From JAVVHH01 sp965199665 (GTDB lineage Bacteria; Pseudomonadota; Alphaproteobacteria; Acetobacterales; Acetobacteraceae): 64,000 bases of DNA. Positions within the stretch are counted from its first letter, which is position 1. Each line of letters begins with the position of its first letter. Positions 26,701-34,466 of this stretch are shown here, one piece after another. The notes below the pieces were generated by a model, which saw only the letters and a list, made by a program, of their open reading frames with translations, was not told the origin of the DNA and did not search any database. The DNA is taken from contig OZ241208.1 in the NCBI GenBank assembly GCA_965199665.1, positions 2,542,001 to 2,606,000 of the forward strand, given 5' to 3'. The position numbers and the translations under genes are program-made.

Positions 26701-28695
26701 ATGTTTGATAAGATCCTGATCGCCAATCGCGGCGAGATCGCCTGCCGCGTTATCCGCACCGCCCGCCACCTGGGCATCCGCACCGTCGCCGTCTTCTCCG
26801 ACGCCGATCGCGACGCGTTGCATGTCGAGCTTGCCGACGAGGCGTACCCGATCGGCCCCGCCCCCGCCCGCGACAGCTACCTGAACGTCGCCGCCGTGCT
26901 CGACGCCGCCCGGCGCAGCGGCGCCGATGCCATCCACCCCGGCTACGGCTTCCTTTCCGAGAACGCCGATTTCGCCGAAGCCTGCGCCGCCGCCGGCGTC
27001 GTCTTCATCGGCCCGCCGCCCGCCGCCATCCGCGCCATGGGGAGCAAATCCGCCGCCAAGGCCCTCATGGAGGCGGCCGGCGTGCCGCTGGTGCCGGGCT
27101 ACCACGGCGCGGCGCAGGACCCGGCGCTCCTCGCCGCCGAGGCCGACCGCATCGGCTACCCCGTCCTCATCAAGGCATCCGCCGGCGGCGGCGGCAAAGG
27201 CATGCGCGTCGTGGAGTCCGCCGCCGGGTTCGCCGACGCCTTGTCGCTCGCGCAAGGCGAGGCCCGCGCCTCCTTCGGCGACGATCAGGTCCTGATCGAG
27301 CGCTACCTCACCACCCCGCGCCACATCGAGATCCAGGTCTTCGCCGACGCCCACGGCAACATCGTCTCCCTATTCGAGCGCGACTGTTCCATCCAACGCC
27401 GTCATCAGAAGGTCCTGGAGGAAGCGCCTGCCCCAGGCCTCTCGCCGGAGCGCCGCGCCGCCATGGGCCAGGCCGCCTGCGACGCGGCCCGCGCCATCGG
27501 CTACCAGGGCGCCGGGACCGTCGAGTTCATTGTCGATGCAGGCGCCGCCAAGGAAGGTCCGGGCGACGACTTCTTCTTCATGGAGATGAACACCCGCCTC
27601 CAGGTCGAGCATCCCGTCACCGAGGCGATCACCGGCCAGGACCTCGTCGAGTGGCAACTCCGCGTCGCCTCCGGCGAGCCGCTGCCCCGGCGTCAGGACG
27701 AGCTCGCCATCGACGGCCACGCGGTGGAGGTCCGCATCTACGCCGAGGACCCCGCCCGCGACTATCGCCCCAGCATCGGCCGCCTCGTCCATCTCCGCAC
27801 GCCCGCTGCCGCCCGGGTCGACAGCGGCGTCCGCGAGGGCGACGCCATCACGATCCATTACGACCCGATGATCGCCAAGCTGATCGTCCACGGCCCCACC
27901 CGCGCGGATGCCCTGCGCCGGCTCGGCACAGCCCTCGCCGGATTCGAGGTCGGCGGCCTTCAGACCAATCTTGACCTGTTGCGCGCCATCGCGGCCGATC
28001 CCGATTTCGCCCGCGGCGGCGTCGATACCGGGTTCCTGGGCCGGCACCCCGGCTTGGCGCAGGCCGCCGACACCCCGGTCGCCGCGATCGCCGCCGCCGC
28101 CCTCGCCGCCTTCGAGCAACGCGGCCGCCACGCCCGCGAGGCCGCCCGGCACCGTGGCGACCCGCACAGCCCCTGGGCCCTCGCCGAGGCCTGGCGCCTC
28201 CATGCCGACGGCGACCAGCAACTGCATCTGCGCACCGGCGACACCGACCACCCGATCCGCGTCACCCCCCGACCCGGCGGCGCCCTCCACCTCACCATCG
28301 CCGGTGCTACCGTGACGGCCGCCCGCGACGGCGACGCCCTGATCGTGGACGGCATCCGCAGCCGCGTCGGCATCGCCTCGGCTCCGCCCGACCTCTGGGT
28401 CTTTCTCGACGGCGCCGCCCATGTCTTCACCCTGGTCGACCCGCTGGCCCCGCCCGAAGGCGCCGGCGGCGCCGACGAACGCCTCGTCGCCCCGATGCCC
28501 GGCCGCGTCATCAGCCTGCACACCAGCGTCGGCGCGGCAGTCAGCAAAGGCGACGTCCTGCTCGTGCTGGAGGCCATGAAGGTCCAGATGCGCCTGCTCG
28601 CCCCCCGCGACGGCACCGTTGCCACGTTGCGCGCCCAGCCTGGCGACCTCGTCGACGAAGGCGTCGAGCTGGTCGAGTTCGAACCGATCGCCTGA
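26701..28695 (+). CDS. mccA: Acyl-CoA carboxylase biotin subunit, methylcrotonyl-CoA type
   Basis: A fused biotin carboxylase and biotin carboxyl carrier subunit of 664 residues, the usual MccA length. The N-terminal domain reads ILIANRGEIACRVIRTARHL, then HPGYGFLSENADFAEAC, the ATP-grasp loop KASAGGGGKGMRVV and EMNTRLQVEHPVTE. The C-terminal biotinyl domain holds VLEAMKVQMRL with the biotin-accepting lysine at residue 627. The residue after this lysine is Val instead of the common Met (AMKM), a small departure. Together with mccB it should form the active complex, which needs a biotin protein ligase from elsewhere. Confidence 0.9.
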   Translation: MFDKILIANRGEIACRVIRTARHLGIRTVAVFSDADRDALHVELADEAYPIGPAPARDSYLNVAAVLDAARRSGADAIHPGYGFLSENADFAEACAAAGVVFIGPPPAAIRAMGSKSAAKALMEAAGVPLVPGYHGAAQDPALLAAEADRIGYPVLIKASAGGGGKGMRVVESAAGFADALSLAQGEARASFGDDQVLIERYLTTPRHIEIQVFADAHGNIVSLFERDCSIQRRHQKVLEEAPAPGLSPERRAAMGQAACDAARAIGYQGAGTVEFIVDAGAAKEGPGDDFFFMEMNTRLQVEHPVTEAITGQDLVEWQLRVASGEPLPRRQDELAIDGHAVEVRIYAEDPARDYRPSIGRLVHLRTPAAARVDSGVREGDAITIHYDPMIAKLIVHGPTRADALRRLGTALAGFEVGGLQTNLDLLRAIAADPDFARGGVDTGFLGRHPGLAQAADTPVAAIAAAALAAFEQRGRHAREAARHRGDPHSPWALAEAWRLHADGDQQLHLRTGDTDHPIRVTPRPGGALHLTIAGATVTAARDGDALIVDGIRSRVGIASAPPDLWVFLDGAAHVFTLVDPLAPPEGAGGADERLVAPMPGRVISLHTSVGAAVSKGDVLLVLEAMKVQMRLLAPRDGTVATLRAQPGDLVDEGVELVEFEPIA

Positions 28696-28705
28696 CCCGC
28701 GTCCG

Positions 28706-28861
28706 TCAGGGCCGCCGCGCCGCCCGCCGGGCCACGATCCCGGCGACGGTATCCTCGGCGATGCGCGTCAGCTCGTCCGCCCCTGCGCCGTCGCGCGCCT
28801 GCACCGACAAGCCTTGCTGCACGGCGAAAAGGAAGGCGGCCATCCGCTCCGCCTCCGCCCG
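28706..28861 (-). pseudogene. C-terminal remnant of a TetR-family regulator
   Basis: About 51 codons read on the minus strand: RAEAERMAAFLFAVQQGLSV, then QARDGAGADELTRIAEDTV and a basic tail. This is the end of a TetR C-terminal domain (AFLFAVQQGLSVQARDGA is a typical block). The DNA-binding N-terminal three-quarters is missing. The similarity stops abruptly near 28861, where the tail of a plus-strand hydrolase gene begins. It cannot make a working repressor. Confidence 0.65.
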
Positions 28862-29168
28862 ATACATCGACCTCTTCAAGCGGGACCGCCGCACGCTGCG
28901 CGCCAGCTTCGACTATTACCGCGCCATCGACGACGACATCCCGGCGAACCGCGAACGCATGAAGACCCGGCTGTCCATGCCGGTGCTCGGCTTCGCCGGC
29001 GCGCTGGCTTGCGCGGGAGCGGTGGAGGAGCAGTTGCGCCGGGTCGCCGACGACGTGCGCTGCGCCGTGATCCCCGATTGCGGCCATTTCGTCCCGGAAG
29101 AGACGCCGGACGCGCTGCTCGCCCTGCTGACCCCGTTCCTGGAACCCTACCGCGCCGCCGCCAGCTGA
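28862..29168 (+). pseudogene. C-terminal remnant of an alpha/beta hydrolase
   Basis: About 100 codons with no start of their own: YIDLFKRDRRTLRASFDYYR, ANRERMKTRLSMPVLGF, and CAVIPDCGHFVPEETPDALL near the end. The last block carries the catalytic histidine (CGHFVPEE) of alpha/beta hydrolases of the epoxide hydrolase/haloacetate dehalogenase type. The nucleophile and the first two-thirds of the fold are missing. It begins exactly where the TetR remnant ends. Confidence 0.65.
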
Positions 29169-29192
29169 TCGGCGACCGCTGAACCGGCCCGC

Positions 29193-30512
29193 TCAGGTTG
29201 CCCAGCGGCTCCGGTACGGCGGCAGCCCCAGATTCTCCCGCAACGTTGCCCCCTCGTACTCCGTCCGGATCAGCCCGCGCCGCCGCAGCTCCGGCACCAC
29301 CAGCTCGGCGAAATCCTCCATCCCACCCGGCAGGTGCGTCGGCGTGATGTTGAACCCGTCCGCTGCCCCCTCCTCCATCCACTGCTCCATGACATCGGCG
29401 ACCTGCGCCGGCGTCCCGATCAGCCGAAACCCCTCCCCGATCGCGTACTCGCTATACATCTGCCGGATCGTCAGTCCCTCGCGCTGGGACCGCTCCCACC
29501 AGCCATAGGCCATCGATTTCATCTTCGCGTTCACCGGCTCCGGCACCGGCCCGTCGAGGTCGTATCCCGACAGATCGCCCATCAGCCCATGCACCCGCGC
29601 CAGCCCGGCCAGCGGGTCGATCAGCGCCTGCAATTGCTCCAGCTTGGCCCGCGCTTCCGTCTCGGTGCGCCCGACGATCGGCACCAGCGCCGGCATGATC
29701 TTCAGCAGCTCGGGGTCGCGCCCGTATTTCGGCATCCGCCCCTTCACCGAGGCGTAGTAATCCTTCGCCGCCCCGAAATCGTTGGTGGACGCATAGACCA
29801 CGTCGGCATCCGCCGCCGCGATCTCCTGCCCCATCGCGTTAGCCCCGGCCTGCACCAGGATCGGCCGCCCCTGCGGCGTCGGCTTGACGCTCAGCGGCCC
29901 CCGCACCTGGAAGTGGGAGCCCTTGTGGTTGAGCACGTGCAGCTTGGCCGGGTCGTAGAACTGCCCGCTCGCCTTGTCGTGCAGGAACGCGTCGGGCTCC
30001 CAGCTATCCCACAAGCCCTTGACCACATCCACGAACTCGCGCGCCCGCTCGTAGCGCGTGTCGTAGTCGAGGTGCTCGGACCGATTGAAGTTCCACGCCT
30101 CCTGCTCGGACCACGAGGTCACCACGTTCCACCCGGCCCGCCCGCCGCTGATGTGGTCCAGCGAAGCGAACTTGCGGGCGATGTGATAGGGTTCGTTGTA
30201 GGTCGTCGACGCCGTGCTCACCAAGCCGATGTGCTTCGTCATCGGCGCGATCGCCGACAACAGCGTCAGCGGCTCCAGCTCGACGTTGCGGTTGGAATGG
30301 CTCAGCGAGCCCGGCGGATTGTCGTTGGCGCGCACGCCCAAGCCGTCGGCGAAGAACACCATGTCGAATTTCGCGTCTTCGGCCATGCGGGCGCAACGGA
30401 GGAAGTGCTGGTAGTCCGACGACCCGCCCGCCGGCACGTCCGGATGCCGCCAGGCCGCGTCGTGATAGCCGAGGTAGCGCATGGAAAGGCCGAGCTTCAT
30501 CTGCTTGCGCAT
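29193..30512 (-). CDS. LLM-class flavin-dependent monooxygenase (NtaA/SnaA/DszA type)
   Basis: A bacterial-luciferase-like monooxygenase that would use FMNH2 supplied by a separate reductase. The 439-residue product starts MRKQMKLGLSMRYLGYHDAA, followed by MVFFADGLGVR, TKHIGLVSTASTTYNEPYHI, the characteristic SGGRAGWNVVTSW block and RPILVQAGANAMGQE. These and the length place it in the NtaA/SnaA/DszA/DmoA branch acting on nitrilotriacetate, sulfur or hydrocarbon compounds; the substrate is unknown. ATG 30512 follows AGGAG by 10 bases; ATG 30500 is an alternative. It is divergent from the creatininase-family gene, with 54 bases between starts. Confidence 0.88.
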   Translation of the reverse strand: MRKQMKLGLSMRYLGYHDAAWRHPDVPAGGSSDYQHFLRCARMAEDAKFDMVFFADGLGVRANDNPPGSLSHSNRNVELEPLTLLSAIAPMTKHIGLVSTASTTYNEPYHIARKFASLDHISGGRAGWNVVTSWSEQEAWNFNRSEHLDYDTRYERAREFVDVVKGLWDSWEPDAFLHDKASGQFYDPAKLHVLNHKGSHFQVRGPLSVKPTPQGRPILVQAGANAMGQEIAAADADVVYASTNDFGAAKDYYASVKGRMPKYGRDPELLKIMPALVPIVGRTETEARAKLEQLQALIDPLAGLARVHGLMGDLSGYDLDGPVPEPVNAKMKSMAYGWWERSQREGLTIRQMYSEYAIGEGFRLIGTPAQVADVMEQWMEEGAADGFNITPTHLPGGMEDFAELVVPELRRRGLIRTEYEGATLRENLGLPPYRSRWAT

Positions 30513-30566
30513 TGCGCCGCATTCTCCTGCTGTGTCGTGATGACCGGTATGAGCGAGGAGAGATCG

Positions 30567-31394
30567 ATGAGCAACGAAGTGGAATGGGCCCGGCTGACCG
30601 GCCCCGACATCCGGGCCGTCGCCGCCCGCCCCGACGCGCTGGCGGTTCTGCCGATCGGCTCGCTCGAGCAGCACGGGCCGCATCTGCCCGTCATCACCGA
30701 CACGGCCAGCGCCAGCGCCGCCGCCATCCGCGCCGCCCGCCGGGTTGCCGACGAGATGCCGGTGCTCGTCCTGCCCGGCCTGTGGACCGGCATGAGCGAG
30801 CATCACCTGCCCTTCGGCGGCACGATCAGCCTCGATTTCGACGAGCTGCGCGGCGTGCTCCGCGGCATCGTCCGCTCGCTGCGCGCCATCGGCTTCGCCC
30901 GTCTGCTGATCGTCAACGGCCATGGCGGCAACGTCGATCCGCTCGCCGTCGCCGCGCGGGGGCTCGCCCATGAATACGGCCTGCCCGTGGTCGCCTGCAC
31001 GCCATGGTTCCTGATCCGCTCCCGCGTTGGCGAGGTCGCCGACACGGCGGAAACGCCGGCCCATGCCTGCGAAGGCGAGACCTCCGTCATGATGGCGGTT
31101 GCCCCCGACCTGGTCCGCGCCGACCGCTTCGACGACGCGGTCCAGCAACGGCCCGACCCGGTGTCGACCTATGACGGCTTCAGTCGCTTCTGGAGCTTCT
31201 CCGAGCGCGCGCCCGTCACCGGCGTCCGCGGCGACCCCCGCCCCGCCAGCGCCGAGAAGGGCGAACGCTTCCTGGACCTGCAGGCCGACGCCCTCGCCGA
31301 CGCGATGCGCGAGACGCGGCTGTGGCGCCGGCCCGACCCGGTCTGGTCGCCCGACCGCGGCCAAGGCAACACGGCCGGACACGCCGACGGTTAA
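30567..31394 (+). CDS. Creatininase-family metal-dependent amidohydrolase
   Basis: A hydrolase of the creatininase family, 275 residues. Metal-ligand motifs are visible: LPIGSLEQHGPHLPVITDT near residue 35, the aspartate and histidine in the DELRG/NGHGGN region (LLIVNGHGGNVDPLAVAARG) and the glutamate in HACEGETSVMM. The family includes creatininase, formamidopyrimidine deformylase ArfB and the mycofactocin protein MftE. I cannot decide among these; no mycofactocin genes are near. The start is ATG 30567, 6 bases after GAGGAG. Its divergence from the flavin monooxygenase suggests a shared catabolic role. Confidence 0.85.
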   Translation: MSNEVEWARLTGPDIRAVAARPDALAVLPIGSLEQHGPHLPVITDTASASAAAIRAARRVADEMPVLVLPGLWTGMSEHHLPFGGTISLDFDELRGVLRGIVRSLRAIGFARLLIVNGHGGNVDPLAVAARGLAHEYGLPVVACTPWFLIRSRVGEVADTAETPAHACEGETSVMMAVAPDLVRADRFDDAVQQRPDPVSTYDGFSRFWSFSERAPVTGVRGDPRPASAEKGERFLDLQADALADAMRETRLWRRPDPVWSPDRGQGNTAGHADG

Positions 31395-31420
31395 GGCTTC
31401 GGTAACCACCGCCGGCTATG

Positions 31421-31445
31421 GTGCCCCCGACGGATCAGGGGGCAC
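31421..31445 (+). promoter_or_regulatory. Hairpin enclosing the ribosome-binding site of the BPSL0067-type gene
   Basis: GTGCCCCC (31421-31428) pairs perfectly with GGGGGCAC (31438-31445) around a 9-base loop. The right arm contains AGGGGG, the only ribosome-binding-like sequence before the ATG at 31447. If it folds, translation would be blocked. It could also act as a terminator for the creatininase gene, though no T-run follows. Confidence 0.5.
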
Positions 31446-31446
31446 A

Positions 31447-31986
31447 ATGATTTCGGCGGTGCAGGAGCAGGAGCGTCAACGGCAACGGACCCGTTCCGCC
31501 GCCTCCGGACCGCCGTTCAGCGCGGCCATGCTTGCCTCGATCGGCGACATGACGGCCATTTCCATGCCGTCCGCGCCGAGCTGCGTGCCCGACAGCGCCG
31601 TCGCCAGCCCGGCCGCCCCCTCCGGCGGCGGCGAGCTCGGCGGCTTGTTGGGCCGCTCCGTCGGCAGCGGCCAATGCGTCGCCCTGGTGCAGGCCGCCAA
31701 CCCGGCGCTCGGGCACACCTCCGGCTGGTCTCCCGGCGCCGCGGTGCAGGGCAATCTCAGCCTGAAGCCCGGCACCCCGATCGCGACCTTCACCGGAGAT
31801 CGCTACGCCAACGCCACCGATGGCAGCAGCCACGCCGCCATCTACCTCGGGCAGGATGCGCGCGGCATGACGGTGCTCGACCAATGGGCCGGCAGCAGCG
31901 CCGCCGTGCGCACCATTCCGTGGTCCAACCCGGGCAGCGCGCCGGCCAATACCGGCACCGCGTTCCGCGTGGTCAAAACCGGATAA
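31447..31986 (+). CDS. BPSL0067 family protein (putative CHAP/NlpC-P60-like amidase)
   Basis: A predicted cysteine peptidase/amidase of 179 residues. A low-complexity N-terminal region of about 70 residues precedes the domain, which reads GSGQCVALVQAANPALG, LKPGTPIATFTGDRYAN and TDGSSHAAIYLGQD, then VLDQWAGSS. The Cys of GQCVALVQ and the His of SSHAAIYLG are the likely catalytic pair of a CHAP/NlpC-P60-like fold. BPSL0067 proteins are small and often taken as peptidoglycan hydrolases or antibacterial effectors (family inference). No classical signal peptide is visible, and no recognisable immunity gene is adjacent. Confidence 0.75.
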   Translation: MISAVQEQERQRQRTRSAASGPPFSAAMLASIGDMTAISMPSAPSCVPDSAVASPAAPSGGGELGGLLGRSVGSGQCVALVQAANPALGHTSGWSPGAAVQGNLSLKPGTPIATFTGDRYANATDGSSHAAIYLGQDARGMTVLDQWAGSSAAVRTIPWSNPGSAPANTGTAFRVVKTG

Positions 31987-32061
31987 GCGACTGTTTCGCC
32001 CACGCGAATTGTTTGGGCCGCGCGCAACCGGTATGAGCAATCGCGTGACCGGAGCCGTGCC

Positions 32062-32961
32062 ATGAGCGAACCTATTCGAACCATTGCCGTGATCGGCATC
32101 GGCAACATGGGATGGCCGATGGCCGCCAAGCTGCACGGCGCGGGCTTCACCGTGACCGTGGCGGATGCGGCGCCGGGTCGCGCGCAACGGTTCGCGGCCG
32201 AGATCGGCGGCACGGGCTGCGACGAGGCGGCCGACGCGGTCCGGGGCGCGGATGCGGTCGTCACCATGCTGCCCACCAGCAAGCAGGTCGCCGAGATCCT
32301 CGAGCGGATCACGCCGCACCTCACCCGTGGCAGCCTCGTGATCGAGATGTCGTCCGGCGTTCCGTCCGTGACGCGGGACCTGGCCGGTCCGCTCGCCGAG
32401 GCCGGCGTGGCGATCGTCGACTGTCCGGTTTCGGGCGGCGTGTCCCGCGCCAAGACCGGCGAGCTGGCCATCCTGACCGGCGGCGACCCGGCGGACCTCG
32501 ACCGTGCCGAACCGGTCCTGCGCGCGATGGGGACCTCCATCCACCGCTGCGGCCCGATCGGCGCCGGGCAGGCCACCAAGGCGCTTAACAACCTGGTTTC
32601 CGCCGGCGGCTTCCTGATCGCCGCCGAGGCCCTGCTGATCGCCCAGCGCTTCGGCCTCGACCCGGCCACCACGACGGACGTGCTGAACGCCTCCACCGGC
32701 ATGAACAACAGCACCCAGAAGAAAATCAAGCAGTTCGTCCTGTCCCGTTCCTTCGACTCCGGCTTCGGCCTGGACCTGATGGTGAAAGATCTCGGCATCG
32801 CGCTCGAGGTCGGCCGCGAGACGGCGACGCCGACGCCGTTCGCCGCCCTGTGCCGCGAGTTGTGGGCGGGCGCCGCCGCCCTGCTCGGCCCCGGGCAGGA
32901 CCATACGGCCATCGCCCAACTCAGCGAGAAGCTGGCCGGCAGCAAGCTCGGAGAGCCCTGA
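32062..32961 (+). CDS. Beta-hydroxyacid dehydrogenase (3-hydroxyisobutyrate dehydrogenase family)
   Basis: A cytoplasmic NAD(P)-dependent dehydrogenase of 299 residues. The Rossmann fold starts IAVIGIGNMGWPMAAKLHGA, followed by the substrate-binding DCPVSGGVSRAKTGELAIL and the catalytic lysine (residue 173) in GAGQATKALNNLVSAGG. This is the family of 3-hydroxyisobutyrate and tartronate semialdehyde reductases; the exact substrate is not clear. It overlaps the opgG start by one base (TGATG), so the two are translationally linked, an unusual partner for glucan synthesis. Confidence 0.88.
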   Translation: MSEPIRTIAVIGIGNMGWPMAAKLHGAGFTVTVADAAPGRAQRFAAEIGGTGCDEAADAVRGADAVVTMLPTSKQVAEILERITPHLTRGSLVIEMSSGVPSVTRDLAGPLAEAGVAIVDCPVSGGVSRAKTGELAILTGGDPADLDRAEPVLRAMGTSIHRCGPIGAGQATKALNNLVSAGGFLIAAEALLIAQRFGLDPATTTDVLNASTGMNNSTQKKIKQFVLSRSFDSGFGLDLMVKDLGIALEVGRETATPTPFAALCRELWAGAAALLGPGQDHTAIAQLSEKLAGSKLGEP

Positions 32962-34466
32962 TGCAGCGCCGCGGCTTGCTGGCCGGCTCCCTCGCCGCGA
33001 CCGCAGCCTGGACCGCCCGGGCCGCCGCCGCCGACCCGGCCGCGAGCCCCTTCAACACCGCCACCGTCAAGCAACTCGCCCGCGAGCGCGCCGCTGCCGC
33101 CTACAAGGCGCCCGACCGTGCCCTGCCGGAGCCGTTCAACAAGATCGGCTACGACGAGTACCGCACGATCCGCTTCGACCCGGCGCAGTCCCTCTGGCGC
33201 GGCGCCGGTCTGCCGTTCGAGGCCCAGTTCTTCCATCGCGGCTGGCTGTATCAGGACCGGGTGGACATCTTCGAGGTGGTCGACGGGCAGGCCCGCCCGG
33301 TCGCCTACCGCCCCGACATGTTCACCTTTGGCGCCGGTATGGCGCGCCCCGCCGGCGATCTCGGTTTCGCCGGCTTCCGCCTGCACGCCGCGATCAACCG
33401 CCCCGATTACCTCGACGAGGTCTGCGTCTTCCTCGGCGCCAGCTACTTCCGCGCTGTCGGCCGCCACGAAGGCTACGGTCTGTCCTCGCGCGGCCTGTCG
33501 CTCAAGACGGGCGACGGCAACGGCGAGGAGTTCCCCGCCTTTCGCGCCTTTTGGCTCGAGCGCCCGCAAGCGGGCACCAGCAGCCTGGTCGTCCAAGCCC
33601 TGCTCGATAGCCCGAGCTGCGCCGCGGCCATGCGTTTCACCATCCGCCCCGGCGACGACACCGTGATGGACATGGAGACCGCGCTCTTCCCCCGTGTCGA
33701 CCTTCCCGAGGCCGGCATCGGCAACGGCACCAGCATGTTCTTCTTCGGCAACGGCAGCCGCGACGGTATCGACGACTATCGCCGCGCCGTGCACGATTCC
33801 GACGGCCTCATGATGGCGACCGGCCGCGGCGAGGAAATCTGGCGCCCGCTCGCCAACCCTAAGAAGCTGCAGATCAGCTCCTTCACCGACGTGAGCCCCC
33901 GCGGTTTCGGCCTGGTCCAGCGGCACCGCAAGTTCACCGACTACGAGGACCTTGAAGCGCATTACGAACGCCGCCCGAGTCTGTGGGTCGAACCGATCGG
34001 CGACTGGGGCGAGGGCGAGGTCCAGTTGCTCGAGATCCCGACCCGCGACGAGGTGCACGACAATATCGTCGCCTTCTGGCGCCCCAAGCAGAAGCTGCTC
34101 GCCAAGAGCGAGATCAACTACACCTGCCGGCTCCATTGGTCCGACCTGCCGCCCGTCAACACGCAGCTGGCCCGGTTCGCCGCGCTTCGCACCGGCGCCG
34201 GCACCGTGAACAACGCCCGGCTCTTCGTGCTCGACGTCGTCGGCGACGCGCTCAAGGCCTTCGCCGATACAGCGCCGCGGGTCGACGTGTCGGCGGGCAA
34301 TGCCAAGATCGCCAACGTGGTCGCGCAAGCCGCTCCGGAGTTCGGCGGCTGGCGCATCTCGTTCGAGATGACGCCCAACGGGGCCGAGTCGGTCGAGCTG
34401 CGGCTTTTGCTACTCAACGGCGACACGCGGGTCAGCGAGACCTGGCTTTATCGATGGACGGCCTGA
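32961..34466 (+). CDS. opgG: Periplasmic glucan biosynthesis protein OpgG/OpgD
   Basis: A periplasmic protein needed for osmoregulated glucan backbone assembly and branching. The 501-residue product has a leader MQRRGLLAGSLAATAAWTAR with a twin arginine followed by LLAG, Tat-like as in OpgD. The mature part has FNKIGYDEYRTIRFDPAQSL, FFHRGWLYQDRVDIFEV and, further on, the RDGIDDYRRAVHDSDGL and GEVQLLEIPTRDEVHDNIVA blocks typical of MdoG. It overlaps opgH by 13 bases, the standard partner. OpgG and OpgD are not separable by eye; the Tat-like leader favours OpgD-type export. Confidence 0.92.
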   Translation: MQRRGLLAGSLAATAAWTARAAAADPAASPFNTATVKQLARERAAAAYKAPDRALPEPFNKIGYDEYRTIRFDPAQSLWRGAGLPFEAQFFHRGWLYQDRVDIFEVVDGQARPVAYRPDMFTFGAGMARPAGDLGFAGFRLHAAINRPDYLDEVCVFLGASYFRAVGRHEGYGLSSRGLSLKTGDGNGEEFPAFRAFWLERPQAGTSSLVVQALLDSPSCAAAMRFTIRPGDDTVMDMETALFPRVDLPEAGIGNGTSMFFFGNGSRDGIDDYRRAVHDSDGLMMATGRGEEIWRPLANPKKLQISSFTDVSPRGFGLVQRHRKFTDYEDLEAHYERRPSLWVEPIGDWGEGEVQLLEIPTRDEVHDNIVAFWRPKQKLLAKSEINYTCRLHWSDLPPVNTQLARFAALRTGAGTVNNARLFVLDVVGDALKAFADTAPRVDVSAGNAKIANVVAQAAPEFGGWRISFEMTPNGAESVELRLLLLNGDTRVSETWLYRWTA

